From Linnemannia schmuckeri (Eukaryota > Mortierellomycota > Mortierellomycetes > Mortierellales > Mortierellaceae), in assembly GCA_029449235.1 (NCBI GenBank), contig JANATG010000009.1:2232001-2296000 (forward strand): a DNA stretch of 64,000 nucleotides. The letters run 5' to 3'. This document shows positions 11,966 to 21,948 of this stretch, one piece after another. Under the pieces are notes generated by a model. It was not told the origin of the DNA and searched no databases. It saw only the letters and a list, made by a program, of their open reading frames with translations. Both the position numbers and the translations under genes were made by a program. Every line of letters starts with the position of its first letter. Position 1 is the stretch's first letter.

Positions 11966-12210
11966 TCCTTTTTGCGAAATGGCTCACTTTTCATAGTAAC
12001 AGTGAGCCATTTCGACTGAATTGAAAATATAAAGGGTGCTATTTACCTTAATTCTGCAAGGATTTAAGAGACTGAGTTCTTTGCAATACTATACGCGTGA
12101 ATACTGAAGGGAAATAAGGCACCTTAGAAATGAATAGCGCCCTTTATATTTTCAATTCAGTCGAAATGGCTCACTGTTACTATGAAAAGTGAGCCATTTT
12201 GCAAAAAGGA
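11966..12210. mobile_element. Fold-back (MITE-like) element with 80 bp inverted arms
   Basis: Arms 11966-12045 and 12131-12210 are inverted copies differing at only a few positions (for example GCGAAATGG against GCAAAATGG, and AGGGTGC against AGGGCGC), separated by about 85 bp. Each arm contains its own internal palindrome: in the left arm CGAAATGGCTCAC and GTGAGCCATTTCG flank a 14 bp loop. The element starts TCCTTTTTGC and ends GCAAAAAGGA. If the ends are trimmed by one base, AGT flanks both sides, a possible 3 bp target duplication. No ORF inside. A non-autonomous DNA transposon is the best reading; a structured RNA locus or a replication-related palindrome is possible. Copies elsewhere were not available to test this. 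Confidence 0.7.
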
Positions 12211-14481
12211 GTGTGGTACACAATCGTCCTCTTCTCTCCCTCCTTCCGTCCGTCCAACCTTCACTACCCTTTTTTTTCTCACAAGAAGTTTACAACCCTA
12301 TCCTGGTTCAAATTAATGCAACATTTTTCACTTTCTCTGAATCCGTTTTTTGACTTGTTCGGCAAAAGCGGCCGCGGGGGGCACAAGTCTGCTTGTTTGG
12401 CCGCGAGATTTTCAATTACTGATGTCAATTAAGCGGGAAAGCAAGGATGATTCAAAAGGAGATCTTTAGATCAGCTCATGTCATGGCAGTACGATATTTT
12501 CGCCTACCTTACTAGACAGTACGTCCTGTTCTTATTTTGCCGAGTGGGAAAAAAACAAAACAGTAGCAAGTACGCCAAAAGTGCAGTAGGCCATCGAATT
12601 GAGCCTGAGGGTTACAAAGCGTAGTAGGAGGCGGTGTAAAATGTGCAAGGACTACTCCACAATTATTACAGAAGGCGGTGTGGCCACCTGTGGTAGCACA
12701 GAGAGAACAGTGCTCAATCATGTAAGGACAATGTATTTTTGTATCCTTTTATCGAAGGAAGGAACTTGCTCCGTCCACGTCCAGTGCATGAGCTGGCGAG
12801 TCTTCCATGTAACGAACTAAACAAGGGTACATAATAACTGGATCACCTCCTTTACAACATTCGAAACCGCTCTCTCCATGCCTTGACGGCAAGGACACAT
12901 AAAAAAGTTTCTAAGTTGGGCCTGCAATAGGGCCCAGCTACATTCTTTCAATACTATGTCTTTGTCAACAAGAATGTACGCCAACTCCTGAAGAAAAATG
13001 GTTTGCCTTTGGGGTTCAGTTTTTCTAGACTTGTGTTTATTGCTGTTGACTCCATAAAGATAGAACGATAATTCACGGTTTCTAAATCAATTGAAGAAGG
13101 CGTAAGGGGGGAAATCTCGTTCCTATTGAGACATTGATGCAGCGAGAAATGCGTTTTTGCTCTCTACCTCTCATTCTCTGTCTTTCATACCCTCTCCCGA
13201 CGTTATGTAATAAGACTTTATTTGGACTGTGGTGTCGAGGGAAGACCTAGGAGGTGAACAGGAAGGAAGGAGGGAAGGAAGGAGGGAAGGAAGGAGGGAG
13301 GGAAGGAGGGAAGGAGGAGAGTAGGAGTAGGAGGAGAGTATGAGTGAGAGAAGAATTGAGATCGAGGGGGTCCACATCGTGTTCAATACAAAAGAAGAAA
13401 AAAAAGGAGACACGGGCCATACCAACTGCATTCGTACTCCCATGATAATCGTTCTTTCTCCATCTCTCCAATTTGAGCTGCAACACACACAAAAGCAGAC
13501 CCCTTCTCTCCTCGCCTCTCCCTCTTTCTCTTTCTCTCTCCCCCCAGATAGGCAAACGGACAGCAGAGAGATGTGCCACTGTCCATTCACTCCATCGGAG
13601 AATCAGATGAAGATTCGAAAGTGATGTTCCTGTTTTATTCTTGGCAACACAAAACAAAAATCATAATATAGGCTCACTTGCCAAGACGAATTCAGGGACG
13701 GAGTAAACACGTCCGCGTTCTTCAACGGTCTTTCTTGTTTTCTTTTTTATAGATCAGGTGGTGTGAGGAATCTCGGTAATTGAGCACAAGGAGAAAGACA
13801 GAGAGGGAGAGAAAGAGAGAGAGTCAACAATAGAAGAGAAGGAGAGGGAAGGGAGGAGCAAAGAGGGAGAGAGGGACAACCCACCAGAGACAGGCACAGT
13901 GAACAGACGCAAAGCAAGTTCACACAGTCAGGACTCCTTTTACCCGTCACCGCCCATCATCGGTCACTACTCAGTCTACCAAACACGATTTTTTTTTAAA
14001 GTAGGCTTATTATTTGACTGAGTAAAACGTAAAGTAGAACGAAAGGAGGGCAAAACGCATACGCTGTTCGAGTGAGCGAGTCGACAGCGAGAACTTAGGG
14101 CTATTGTGATAAGGGTAGTGAATCCAATCCATTCTTCCCTTAGTTCGTTCTTCTTAAGTACCCCTCCTCCATCATCTCATTTTTGTTTTCTCTCTCCTCT
14201 TCCTCCATTCGTTCCTTTCCATTCGAGCACCAACAACAACGCCCTTTATTATTCTTGTTTCTCTGCCTCCCCTACAAAAAAAAAGACCATCAATCATTTA
14301 GCAGTTCGACAGATAACCCTATCTCAGTCGCACACATCCAATCACTACTGCCCTTGATCAAGCAATTATTTCCTAACCATCCATTCCTTTGTACACGTTC
14401 CTCCACCTCCACGCGTATACAAACACACACGCTCACACGCATCTCACGCATTACTTAAACGCACAAGATACCCCGTTCACA
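12211..14481. other. Gene-free interval upstream of the seven-helix gene
   Basis: No supported gene. It contains GGAA-rich repeats (13261-13320), GA/CT-rich tracts and, from about 14150, a pyrimidine-rich leader running to the ATG at 14482. Short ORFs are low-complexity artefacts. Confidence 0.6.
13261..13320. repeat. GGAAGGAAGGAG-type tandem repeat
   Basis: About five imperfect units built from GGAA and GGGA tetramers; pure purine on the plus strand. Confidence 0.85.
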
Positions 14482-16072
14482 ATGTCGAATTGGAACCTTG
14501 GTAACATCACTTGGCCCTACTTCTCCAATCGCGATCGCTATGGCCCCTGGAGCAGCGCCCTCCCCGCCGATCTCTCCTACCAAATGGCCATGACTTATCT
14601 CTCCGCCATGGGAGCCGCCGCCATCTACATGTGCTACAAGGTCCCCACCCGAATCCGCTTCATCGGTCTCATCGTCAACTTCCTCGGCCTTAGCATTGCC
14701 GTCGTCGGTTACCTCCGAACCACTTATGTCGTCAATTCAAACGTCTTTTGGACGTGGAACTTTACAGCCGAGGGCACAGGGGTGGTCATTCTCTGTCATG
14801 CCATCGTCTCTGTCGGATCCGGATTCTACCCCATGACCGAAAACCGCAACTTTCTCCGTCACTTCTCTCTCTTCACAGTCATTATCTATGGCCTGATCGC
14901 GCTCGCCAACCTAGTCTATTATGTCCAGCAGCGAGATTTTCACCATTCTCTCACCGGTGCTGAAGTCCAAAAATTGCGAGATGGTATTCTCCGCGTCAAC
15001 CTCTATGCTCCTCAAGAACTCGCCGCCCAACGTGCCTACGAACAGAGTCTGGGTCTAATCCCCATGGGCGATGCGGCTATCACAGGAGTCGACAATTGGA
15101 CTGAGCTTGCCTGGGCCGAACAAGACTACTATCTCCGACCTTCGACCGTCCATTACCTGACTCACCAGCTCATCATGTTCTTTACCTGTGTTTGGGCATG
15201 TGTGTATCTCTTCAAGCCCCTCATCCGTCACCACAAGTATGGTCCAGTTGGACGCTCTATCGATAGTGATGCCATGGCTATTGCCGTTTGGTACATGTCT
15301 ACCCTTCTTTCCCTTGCTTTTGTAAGTCGACCTATAATCCATGAACTCTTTTTTTTCTTCGTGTGGGAAACATGCATGAGAGAGTATGCAGATTGTTAGC
15401 ACCAAAACACCATTTCTCCTTTCTAACAATCCACAATGTATGTAGGTGTATGGGCTACTCAATTGTACGTATTGCTTCCGCAACGAACTTATTTTCGTGC
15501 CTCAGATGCAGGCCCTCGATCTCTGTACCCGCATCACCATTTGTCCCATCTTCTTCCTCCCCGCCCCGAAGTTCCTTGTCCGCTTTTACAGAGATCACTT
15601 CCAAATGCTCCAGACGCAGGCCACCAACAGCGGTACCGGAGGAGGAAGCAAGGGCAATAACACCACCCGCAGCTGGAACTCGACTAAGAAACACAGCCAT
15701 GCTCCGGTCACGGCCGACAGCAGCACTCAGACCGGAACTCTGATGCTGGCCAGCCATGTCGACAGTGATCTCTCCCGAATCGACGGCGGTGATGTCCCCA
15801 AGCGCTCTTCTCAGAAGAAATTCAGCTCCCAACAGCTCGACGGTCCAGTTCCTAACAGCCCTGGTCATCTCCGTCCCCTAGCACCCAGATGTCGATTCCC
15901 CTCGGGCGACAGTCGGTTGGGTCTCAGCGGCAATTATGAGGGTGACAATGTTTCTTCCCAGGGCGATCGTGCGGACTCGATCCATGAGGATTTTGATGAT
16001 GTCGATATCCAGATGCAAACGTTCAACCGAGGCACAGGAAACAACCAGGAGAAGGGCAGTGAAAACCGGTAG
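14482..16072 (+). CDS. Orphan seven-transmembrane protein with cytosolic Ser/Thr-rich tail
   Basis: I do not recognise the family. Two exons, 14482-15321 and 15446-16072, join in phase (donor gtaagt, acceptor tatgtag) to give 488 residues. Hydrophobic helices, in order: YQMAMTYLSAMGAAAIYM, IRFIGLIVNFLGLSIAVVGYL, a segment around VVILCHAIVSVG, LFTVIIYGLIALANLVYYV, LTHQLIMFFTCVWACVYLF, AIAVWYMSTLLSLAFVYGLL and RITICPIFFLPAPKF. The short N-terminus has NIT as a possible glycosylation site. The last ~150 residues are Ser/Thr/Asn-rich and hydrophilic. Seven helices with an outside N-terminus and inside tail would fit a receptor-like protein, but I saw no motif of a named receptor class, so this is inference. 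The intron lies inside helix 6. The Met at 14482 is chosen over the earlier in-frame ATG at 14389 because the preceding codons are low-complexity leader. A frameshifted relative lies at 43588-44440 on the other strand. Confidence 0.85.
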
Positions 16073-16430
16073 TCTCTTTTTTGCGACGGCGTGCTATTGA
16101 AGTGCGTATCTTCAAAGAACGACAAACAAAGCACAAAAAAATCAGTTTTTGATAGGAGGTGTTTTGGACAATTTTGAAAAGCACTCCTAATCCACCATCC
16201 ATTTTTTTAAGAGTTGCAACACCTAGTATTAATGAAAGAAGAAGTTCATCACCCGCGTTGACCAATCCTAGGCAGACTGCGAGATCACCACTTTGTTACT
16301 GGAAGAACAACGAGAAGCGAGGTTGATTCCATGGTACCTTCTTGGTGGCACAAAAGTCGATATATGGGAAAAAAAAGAGTTGGAGTACTGCCGATTGGCC
16401 ATAATACGAACGCTTCACTGTCACAACACC

Positions 16431-16438
16431 TATAAATT
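16431..16438 (+). promoter_or_regulatory. TATA box of the dead F-box-like gene
   Basis: TATAAATT about 85-90 bp upstream of where the pseudogene's coding similarity begins. The sibling gene at 21949 has TATAAA at nearly the same distance, so the promoter appears to have outlived the reading frame. Functional state unknown. Confidence 0.5.
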
Positions 16439-16519
16439 GAATATCGACATAAGGCGCCACCACTCTTTTTTTCTTCTCCTCTCTCCTGTCCTTTCACATC
16501 ACAAACCCAGTCATTGATA

Positions 16520-18319
16520 CCTCATATCCCTTTCCCTTCACGCTGTTCGAATACCCTCCGCCTTCAAGAAAGTCTGCCCGGCCGCCTGTCTCGAAGCGAA
16601 CCCCGCACGCATTCCTGCTCCCCAAAGTCCTTGAACGAATCTTCGCCTTTATTGACGACGATACTCTGCACGATACAGCTATACTCATCTGCCGTCAATG
16701 GTTCTCTCTCAACCAGCGTCGTGTCATCCGAGAGTTCTCATGGAACGATTCTTCAAAGACCAATAACACCAGGCGTCTCGACAAACTCATCTCACATCTC
16801 CCTAAGGCGGCCCACCTAAAATGAACCTCTCTCGACAAAAGCCTCGTATCCAAGGACGCTCAGAGGATTTTTCAGGCGCTTCAAGATCTCAATAACAAGG
16901 ACCAAACAGGCACTAGAAGTAATCACGGTCTTCGAGCAGCAAACCTGGCAGGATCAGATTCATTTCTTCTCAAAGCGTTGCCGTAACTTCCAGCTATCAC
17001 CGTCCTGCGACTCTGCATCTTCCAACACAGCTCTGTCGGCATGGAGCTAGCGCATCTTGCAGACTTGCCCCCGCTTGCAAACTCTTCAGCTAGACTCGCC
17101 CTTTGCTTTTTATTTGCAAAAAAACTGGATCAACTCAAGCAGCAATGACAGCCCCGAGACTGGATCGCCCACTCTTCCGCTGTGATCTCTTCACCTCGAG
17201 GACGCCTGCGTCTCCCAGAGTAGTCTCGAGTCCTTGCTTGAAGTCACACCTCGCCTGAAGCAACTCCAGCCCCGCAACTTACGCCGACAGGATTCTGAAG
17301 AGGGGTACAACTGGAGTCGTCTCTACAAGTGCTTAATCTCGCTAGCTCTCCCTCTCCAGTCAATTCACTTTTCTGTCTTTGTACAGCAAGCTGCCGAGGA
17401 TGCCGAAGAAGACCGAGAAAAGGTTTTGGTGATCTGTCCTCAGACTACCGAGTGGTACTTATGGGCTTCTGACTTGACCCCCATCCTCAAGCAGTGTCTC
17501 TAAAAGCTGCCCAGTGTTTTCACAACCCTCAACCTGGTCACGGACAGCATTAACCAATCTAACAAGGCCTTTGCTCTTCATCAGTATCTTTGAGAGGCCC
17601 CCCACCTCCTCCACCTCAAGGCTGGCCAGTCGTCCTGATAGAGAGAACGGATACTTTTGGTCGATGGATGAATTTGCCGAGACAAGGGCAGAATGCATGC
17701 CGTCAACCAAGCATCTGGATGTGCTGCAAGCTGCAGACTCTCCATATCGAGGTCCACAACCTCGGATCACCCGCTCACCCAACGTCGCCCATCTGCGTTC
17801 GAGTCCTCTTTGGATTCATCTCCCGGGTCTGTCCCAACCTTCGCGGCCTAGAACTCTGGGAACCAGAGAATATCTCTGGTTTCTGTCTAGAATTCGATGG
17901 TGGATTCTGTCTTTGGCTCGTTTACGCTTCTTAAAGCACCTACGCATTGGTCTGGCAAGAACTTGCAGGCTCTTAGGCCCCGATCTGAAGTAGATCACCA
18001 AATCTGGTTGCTCTCGAGTCAACAAGCTGGAGCGGAAGGATATTATGTACAGCTGGCCTAGGTTGTTATTCAAGGAGGGTCAACGTGAGCAAGATCGGTT
18101 AGATCTTATTGCTAAAGGAGAAGCACCATGTTTTGTTGCCCCCAAAGAATGGAGTCGGCGCTTGTTGAAGCCTTGAGGAATCTGGGGTTGTTGGTGGATG
18201 TCAAGCTGATGCAAGATCAGATGAACTCTGATGAAGGGTATGAGAGTTTCCCTCGGCTGCGGTCCTTGTCGATCTACAGCGATAGTCAGAAGCGTCTCTT
18301 GCCCGCGGAAGAATATTGA
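16520..18319 (+). pseudogene. Decayed F-box-like/LRR gene, first of three tandem copies
   Basis: Similar along its length to the two intact genes that follow. The 5' part reads cleanly through the F-box-like core (LLPKVLERIFAFIDDD, AILICRQWFSLNQRRVIREFSW) and on to LISHLPKAAHLK, where a TGA near 16821 interrupts; the intact gene at 18944 has LARLPRATHLVW at the matching place, so a Trp codon probably became TGA. More stops and frame changes follow (for example at the ALP-stop-LPAITVLRL position near 16985). The 3' end is again recognisable (LRNLGLLVDVKLMQDQMNSDEGYESFPRLR), matching the C-terminal DVKVLVDQMNSKEGY blocks of the siblings. No start ATG in a matching context was found. Alignment to the siblings shows similarity end to end, so this is an in-place decayed tandem duplicate rather than a processed copy. 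Confidence 0.85.
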
Positions 18320-18943
18320 AGAGTGAATGCTGTCGCCTCGAACCAAGATCAGGACCAATTCGAGGTTGGCGTGGGCTTCTGAGTTGATATTGTCGTTACA
18401 ATTAAGAAACAAAGCTTCGATCTGTTCATTTCAATTTCCTACGTGTGGACGTGAACGGCTTGGTCAAAGAACAGTAAACATATAATTAATATTGCTGAAC
18501 ACCCATTGACATGCACTAGTCTGGTAAAACAGCCGACAGCCTTTTTGTGTGTGCGGGTTCGTGTATTTACTGCAAAGGACAAAAGAGTACAAACTGGGCT
18601 TTGTTGTAAAAGGGTTCACGGTCACACTTGATGGATGTATCCGTTTTGTCGACTTTGGCTTCCTGGCAATTTTAGTTCCCACAAAAGTCGACAGAGAGCA
18701 CTTTCCTTCTGCTCCATCTGAGAGTCTATTACTCTTAGCGTATGTCACTGTGGTGAAGCAGAGAAGGAGATAGTGGGTTTGAGAAAAGTGTCCGTTGTTT
18801 TTGTTGCTGTATGTTATCTGCCGAAAACAAGTTCGTCTGGACGTTCGATCGACACTTTTCCTTTTTCTCACTATATCTTCGCCCCAGTCATCTTTTTACA
18901 TCTTCTCATCGCCACCTTTTTTCTCTCTTTCTCTCCACCTACC

Positions 18944-20950
18944 ATGTTCCTCAAACAGGTGAAAAAGGCAACACAAACATGTCCAACCCCAAGGGCCCTC
19001 GAGATCCCTGAGATTCTCGATCGAATCTTCTTCTTCATCCAAGATGACTTTGTCCTCACTCACTCCATCATCCTCGTCTGCCGCCAATGGCTCTGGATGA
19101 ACCAACACCGCCTTCGTCACGAACTCAGCTGGGCCGACGACACTAATAACAAGTCCAGCAGCGACACGATCAGCATCAACAAGATCCTTGCCCGACTCCC
19201 AAGAGCAACCCATCTGGTCTGGTCTTCCACGGACGATGTGCTCATGGAGAAGCATACCCAAAGACTGATCCAAGCCCTCCAGGAAAACAACAACCACTAC
19301 ATCCAACGTCTTCGGCCCATTGCTGCAGATAACGTTGTCGTCGTTAACGACGCCAACAACAGCAACAGCAAGAGCAACAGGCTCATTGCCCGCTGGAAGG
19401 ACGGTCTCCTCAAGTCCAACAACAAGGCTCCTCTATTGAAAGGTGTCCTTCGCGAACTCAACCTTAGTGGCTCTGCTGCATTCTTCTTAAGAGTCCTCCC
19501 ATACCTCGCATCCTTGACAACCCTCCAACTCCGTTTGCTCGGGCCCGCGACAATCCAAATGCATATTGTCCTGAATACCTGTCCCCACCTTCTTTCCCTT
19601 CATCTCAATGCTTCCTCGATCATTTATCTTCCTGGACCTTGGACGCTCTTCATGGGAACCGTCCTCGGCGTCGAATCCATCAACCAGAACGGTGTCCTTC
19701 CCTTGCAGTCCCTCCTCTTAGAAAACGCAAGTTTCGCACAGACCAGTCTCGAAGACCTTTTGGTGTTCACGCCACGCCTTGCCAACTTACAACTCCGAAA
19801 CTTGCATCCGGATACAACCTCAGCTGACAACAACTTCTACAGCTGGCCCAACCTCTTCTGCCAATTGGCAACCCTCTCGCTCCCTCTCCATTCGATCCAT
19901 TTCTCCATCTATAACCAAGCAGCCTCTGAAGTAGAAGAGCAAGAGAAGGTCTACATAGTTTGTCCTCGATCCTCGGAATGGGCCTTCAGATCCTTTGATC
20001 TGACCCCATCCCTCACCAGCTGTTTGAGCCAGTTACGCAATGCGGTCACCACCCTGGAACTGGTAGACAGTGAGGGTCAAACCGCCAATAATTATGGCCT
20101 CGCTCTTCATCGATACCTCTGTGCATCTCCTCACCTGCTGCACCTCAAGGCTACCAACTCTGTCTGTCTGGTCGAACGAATGGATATCCACAGTCGTTGG
20201 ACTCCCTCCGTCCGGGTCAACAACGGATCAGTCGTTCAAGACCTCCAGCCTGGCATCTGGGCTTGCAGAAACCTTCAAACCCTTCATATTCGTGTCCACA
20301 ACCTTGGCAGTGCTGCTCTCCAGAGTCTGCCTATCCGGTCCCGCATTGTCTTTGGATATATTTCTACAGTCCTTCCCCAGCTGCGTGATTTGGAACTCTT
20401 TGAACTCGAGAACGATCCTGGTCTGTCGATCAGTCTCTTTGGTGGTCTCTGTTTGCTCGCTCGTCTCCGTCACCTTGAATCCCTCCGCCTCGGGACCGGA
20501 AAGACTCCACAAAAGGTCCGTGCAGGTGATGTACGCTGGATGATCCCCTCTGGTCAGAGTCGAGTCGGTCGAATGGAGAGAATAGAGGTTGTCGCTACTT
20601 GGGGTATTCTCTTGACTGCTGAACGTAACACCGAGAGGAGGCGACAGGAGGCTGTCTCCGAATATGCACCCGTGGACGTCTATCATCCTTACACCGAACC
20701 TAAGGTGGTCGAAGGACTGATCATGCTGGGCCTCCTCGCAGACGTCAAGGTCTTGGTTGATCAAATGAACTCCAAGGAAGGGTATCAGAGCTGGCCTAGG
20801 CTAAAGTACCTTTCAGTGTACCAGAAGCATCCGTCCCGAACGATGACTGGATTGGAGAAGGGGTTCGAGAGGCTGATGAAGGAGAATACGATGGATGTTG
20901 ACTCGAGGGTGTACGATGAGACTGGTCTCATTATGGGCGGCGGTGTATAG
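18944..20950 (+). CDS. F-box-like, leucine-rich protein (tandem copy 2)
   Basis: Single exon, 668 residues. The N-terminus has an F-box-like motif, IPEILDRIFFFIQDD followed by SIILVCRQWLWMNQHRLRHELSW, which in this class binds Skp1 and brings targets to an SCF ubiquitin ligase. The rest is irregular leucine-rich sequence with recurrent blocks such as LRELNLSG, LTTLQLRLLG, LANLQLRNL, LQTLHIRVHNLG and LRDLELFELEN, typical of a substrate-binding solenoid. An in-frame extension runs back to 18773 but is low-complexity and lacks a counterpart in the sibling; the ATG at 18944 (CTACC ATG) is chosen because it precedes a short Lys-rich leader of the same kind as the sibling's. It shares long blocks (DLTPS, HSRWTPS-like, IWACRNLQTLHIRVHNLG) with the gene at 21949. 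The target is unknown. Confidence 0.85.
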   Translation: MFLKQVKKATQTCPTPRALEIPEILDRIFFFIQDDFVLTHSIILVCRQWLWMNQHRLRHELSWADDTNNKSSSDTISINKILARLPRATHLVWSSTDDVLMEKHTQRLIQALQENNNHYIQRLRPIAADNVVVVNDANNSNSKSNRLIARWKDGLLKSNNKAPLLKGVLRELNLSGSAAFFLRVLPYLASLTTLQLRLLGPATIQMHIVLNTCPHLLSLHLNASSIIYLPGPWTLFMGTVLGVESINQNGVLPLQSLLLENASFAQTSLEDLLVFTPRLANLQLRNLHPDTTSADNNFYSWPNLFCQLATLSLPLHSIHFSIYNQAASEVEEQEKVYIVCPRSSEWAFRSFDLTPSLTSCLSQLRNAVTTLELVDSEGQTANNYGLALHRYLCASPHLLHLKATNSVCLVERMDIHSRWTPSVRVNNGSVVQDLQPGIWACRNLQTLHIRVHNLGSAALQSLPIRSRIVFGYISTVLPQLRDLELFELENDPGLSISLFGGLCLLARLRHLESLRLGTGKTPQKVRAGDVRWMIPSGQSRVGRMERIEVVATWGILLTAERNTERRRQEAVSEYAPVDVYHPYTEPKVVEGLIMLGLLADVKVLVDQMNSKEGYQSWPRLKYLSVYQKHPSRTMTGLEKGFERLMKENTMDVDSRVYDETGLIMGGGV

Positions 20951-21948
20951 AATATTATTTTCTTTAGGAGACATACGTTGGATAGATGGTCTAATAGCGT
21001 TGCCTAATGAAGAGTGAAAATGGTTAGCATCTACGAAGCATACTAGAACATGACGTTGTTTCCATCAAAGGGAAAGTGGGCTCTGTTCATGCATGGTCCT
21101 CGTCTATTTTGTTGCTGGGCTGGAGGGTACCAAATCTCCTTCCTTCGTTTTGTTGTTCTGATCTCCCTCCGTCGTTGTCTGTCTTGAATCTTACCGGGGA
21201 TATGCTCATCTGGGCGCAACCAGCGGACAATTGTCTGGAATATTCTCCAGGCACCATCACTCGTCATTCAGGTACCATCGGTTAGCACCTCAGGAACAAC
21301 ACAGTCAAGTCGAGCACCAACAGTCAGTCATTATCAGTCTGATGCACATCGTAGCAAGATTGTCTGTCTACTGTACCCTCTCTCTTGTGCATAATCGTTT
21401 TTGTTTGTTGTTTCTTTTCCAACCTTCCATCCTTCTGTCCAAAATATGTCTTGTATTTGTTTACTCACACTCACCGTTGCAATTATAGGCCATTCGTCCA
21501 AATGCACTTGGTTCCCTTACGCTCTCTTTCCCTCTTGTCTCTCTCTTGTGTGTACCTTCCCCCCCCCCCTTGGTCCTCTATGCACGAATGAGATCGTCTT
21601 ATTCTAGTGAAGAATGTTTCCTGGCCTTCTTTTTTGGATTTTCGGTACAACTTTATTTTTTTTTTTTTTTTTTTTTTTTTTTTCAATCTCTTGACCTTTG
21701 ATGTGAGCACACCTCTTCTCCCTCCTTTTTCGCACAGGGCTAGTAAGGTCAATATGGCAGGAGAGGGGGCCTCGTTCAAAAGTCAACAGCTGTTATCGTA
21801 GCAAGCACCAGGCCACATTTTTTCTCATCGCCACTAGTGTCAGTGTCTCCGTCCTCATGTATAAATTCCCAGGGTCGCGGCATTTTTTTTCCTCTTCCTT
21901 CCACTGGCCAACCATACCTCCTCTCCCTACAAATCCAAAATCTCAACC
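20951..21948. other. Intergenic spacer between tandem F-box-like genes
   Basis: No gene seen. It holds a T28 run at 21656-21683 and a C-rich stretch near 21560. A TATA element precedes the next gene. Confidence 0.7.
21860..21865 (+). promoter_or_regulatory. TATA box of tandem copy 3
   Basis: TATAAA 84 bp upstream of the ATG at 21949, a spacing close to that of the matching element before the pseudogene. Confidence 0.55.

Noticed and set aside
11966..12210. CRISPR-like or tRNA-like reading of the repeated GGCTCAC words
   Set aside because: The copies alternate in orientation and form one large palindrome; a eukaryotic nuclear context also excludes a CRISPR array.
12840..12960. Possible tRNA around GGGCCTGCAATAGGGCCC
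   Set aside because: Only a short hairpin; no anticodon arm, T-loop GTTCRA or acceptor stem pairing could be found. No tRNA or rRNA was recognised anywhere in the window.
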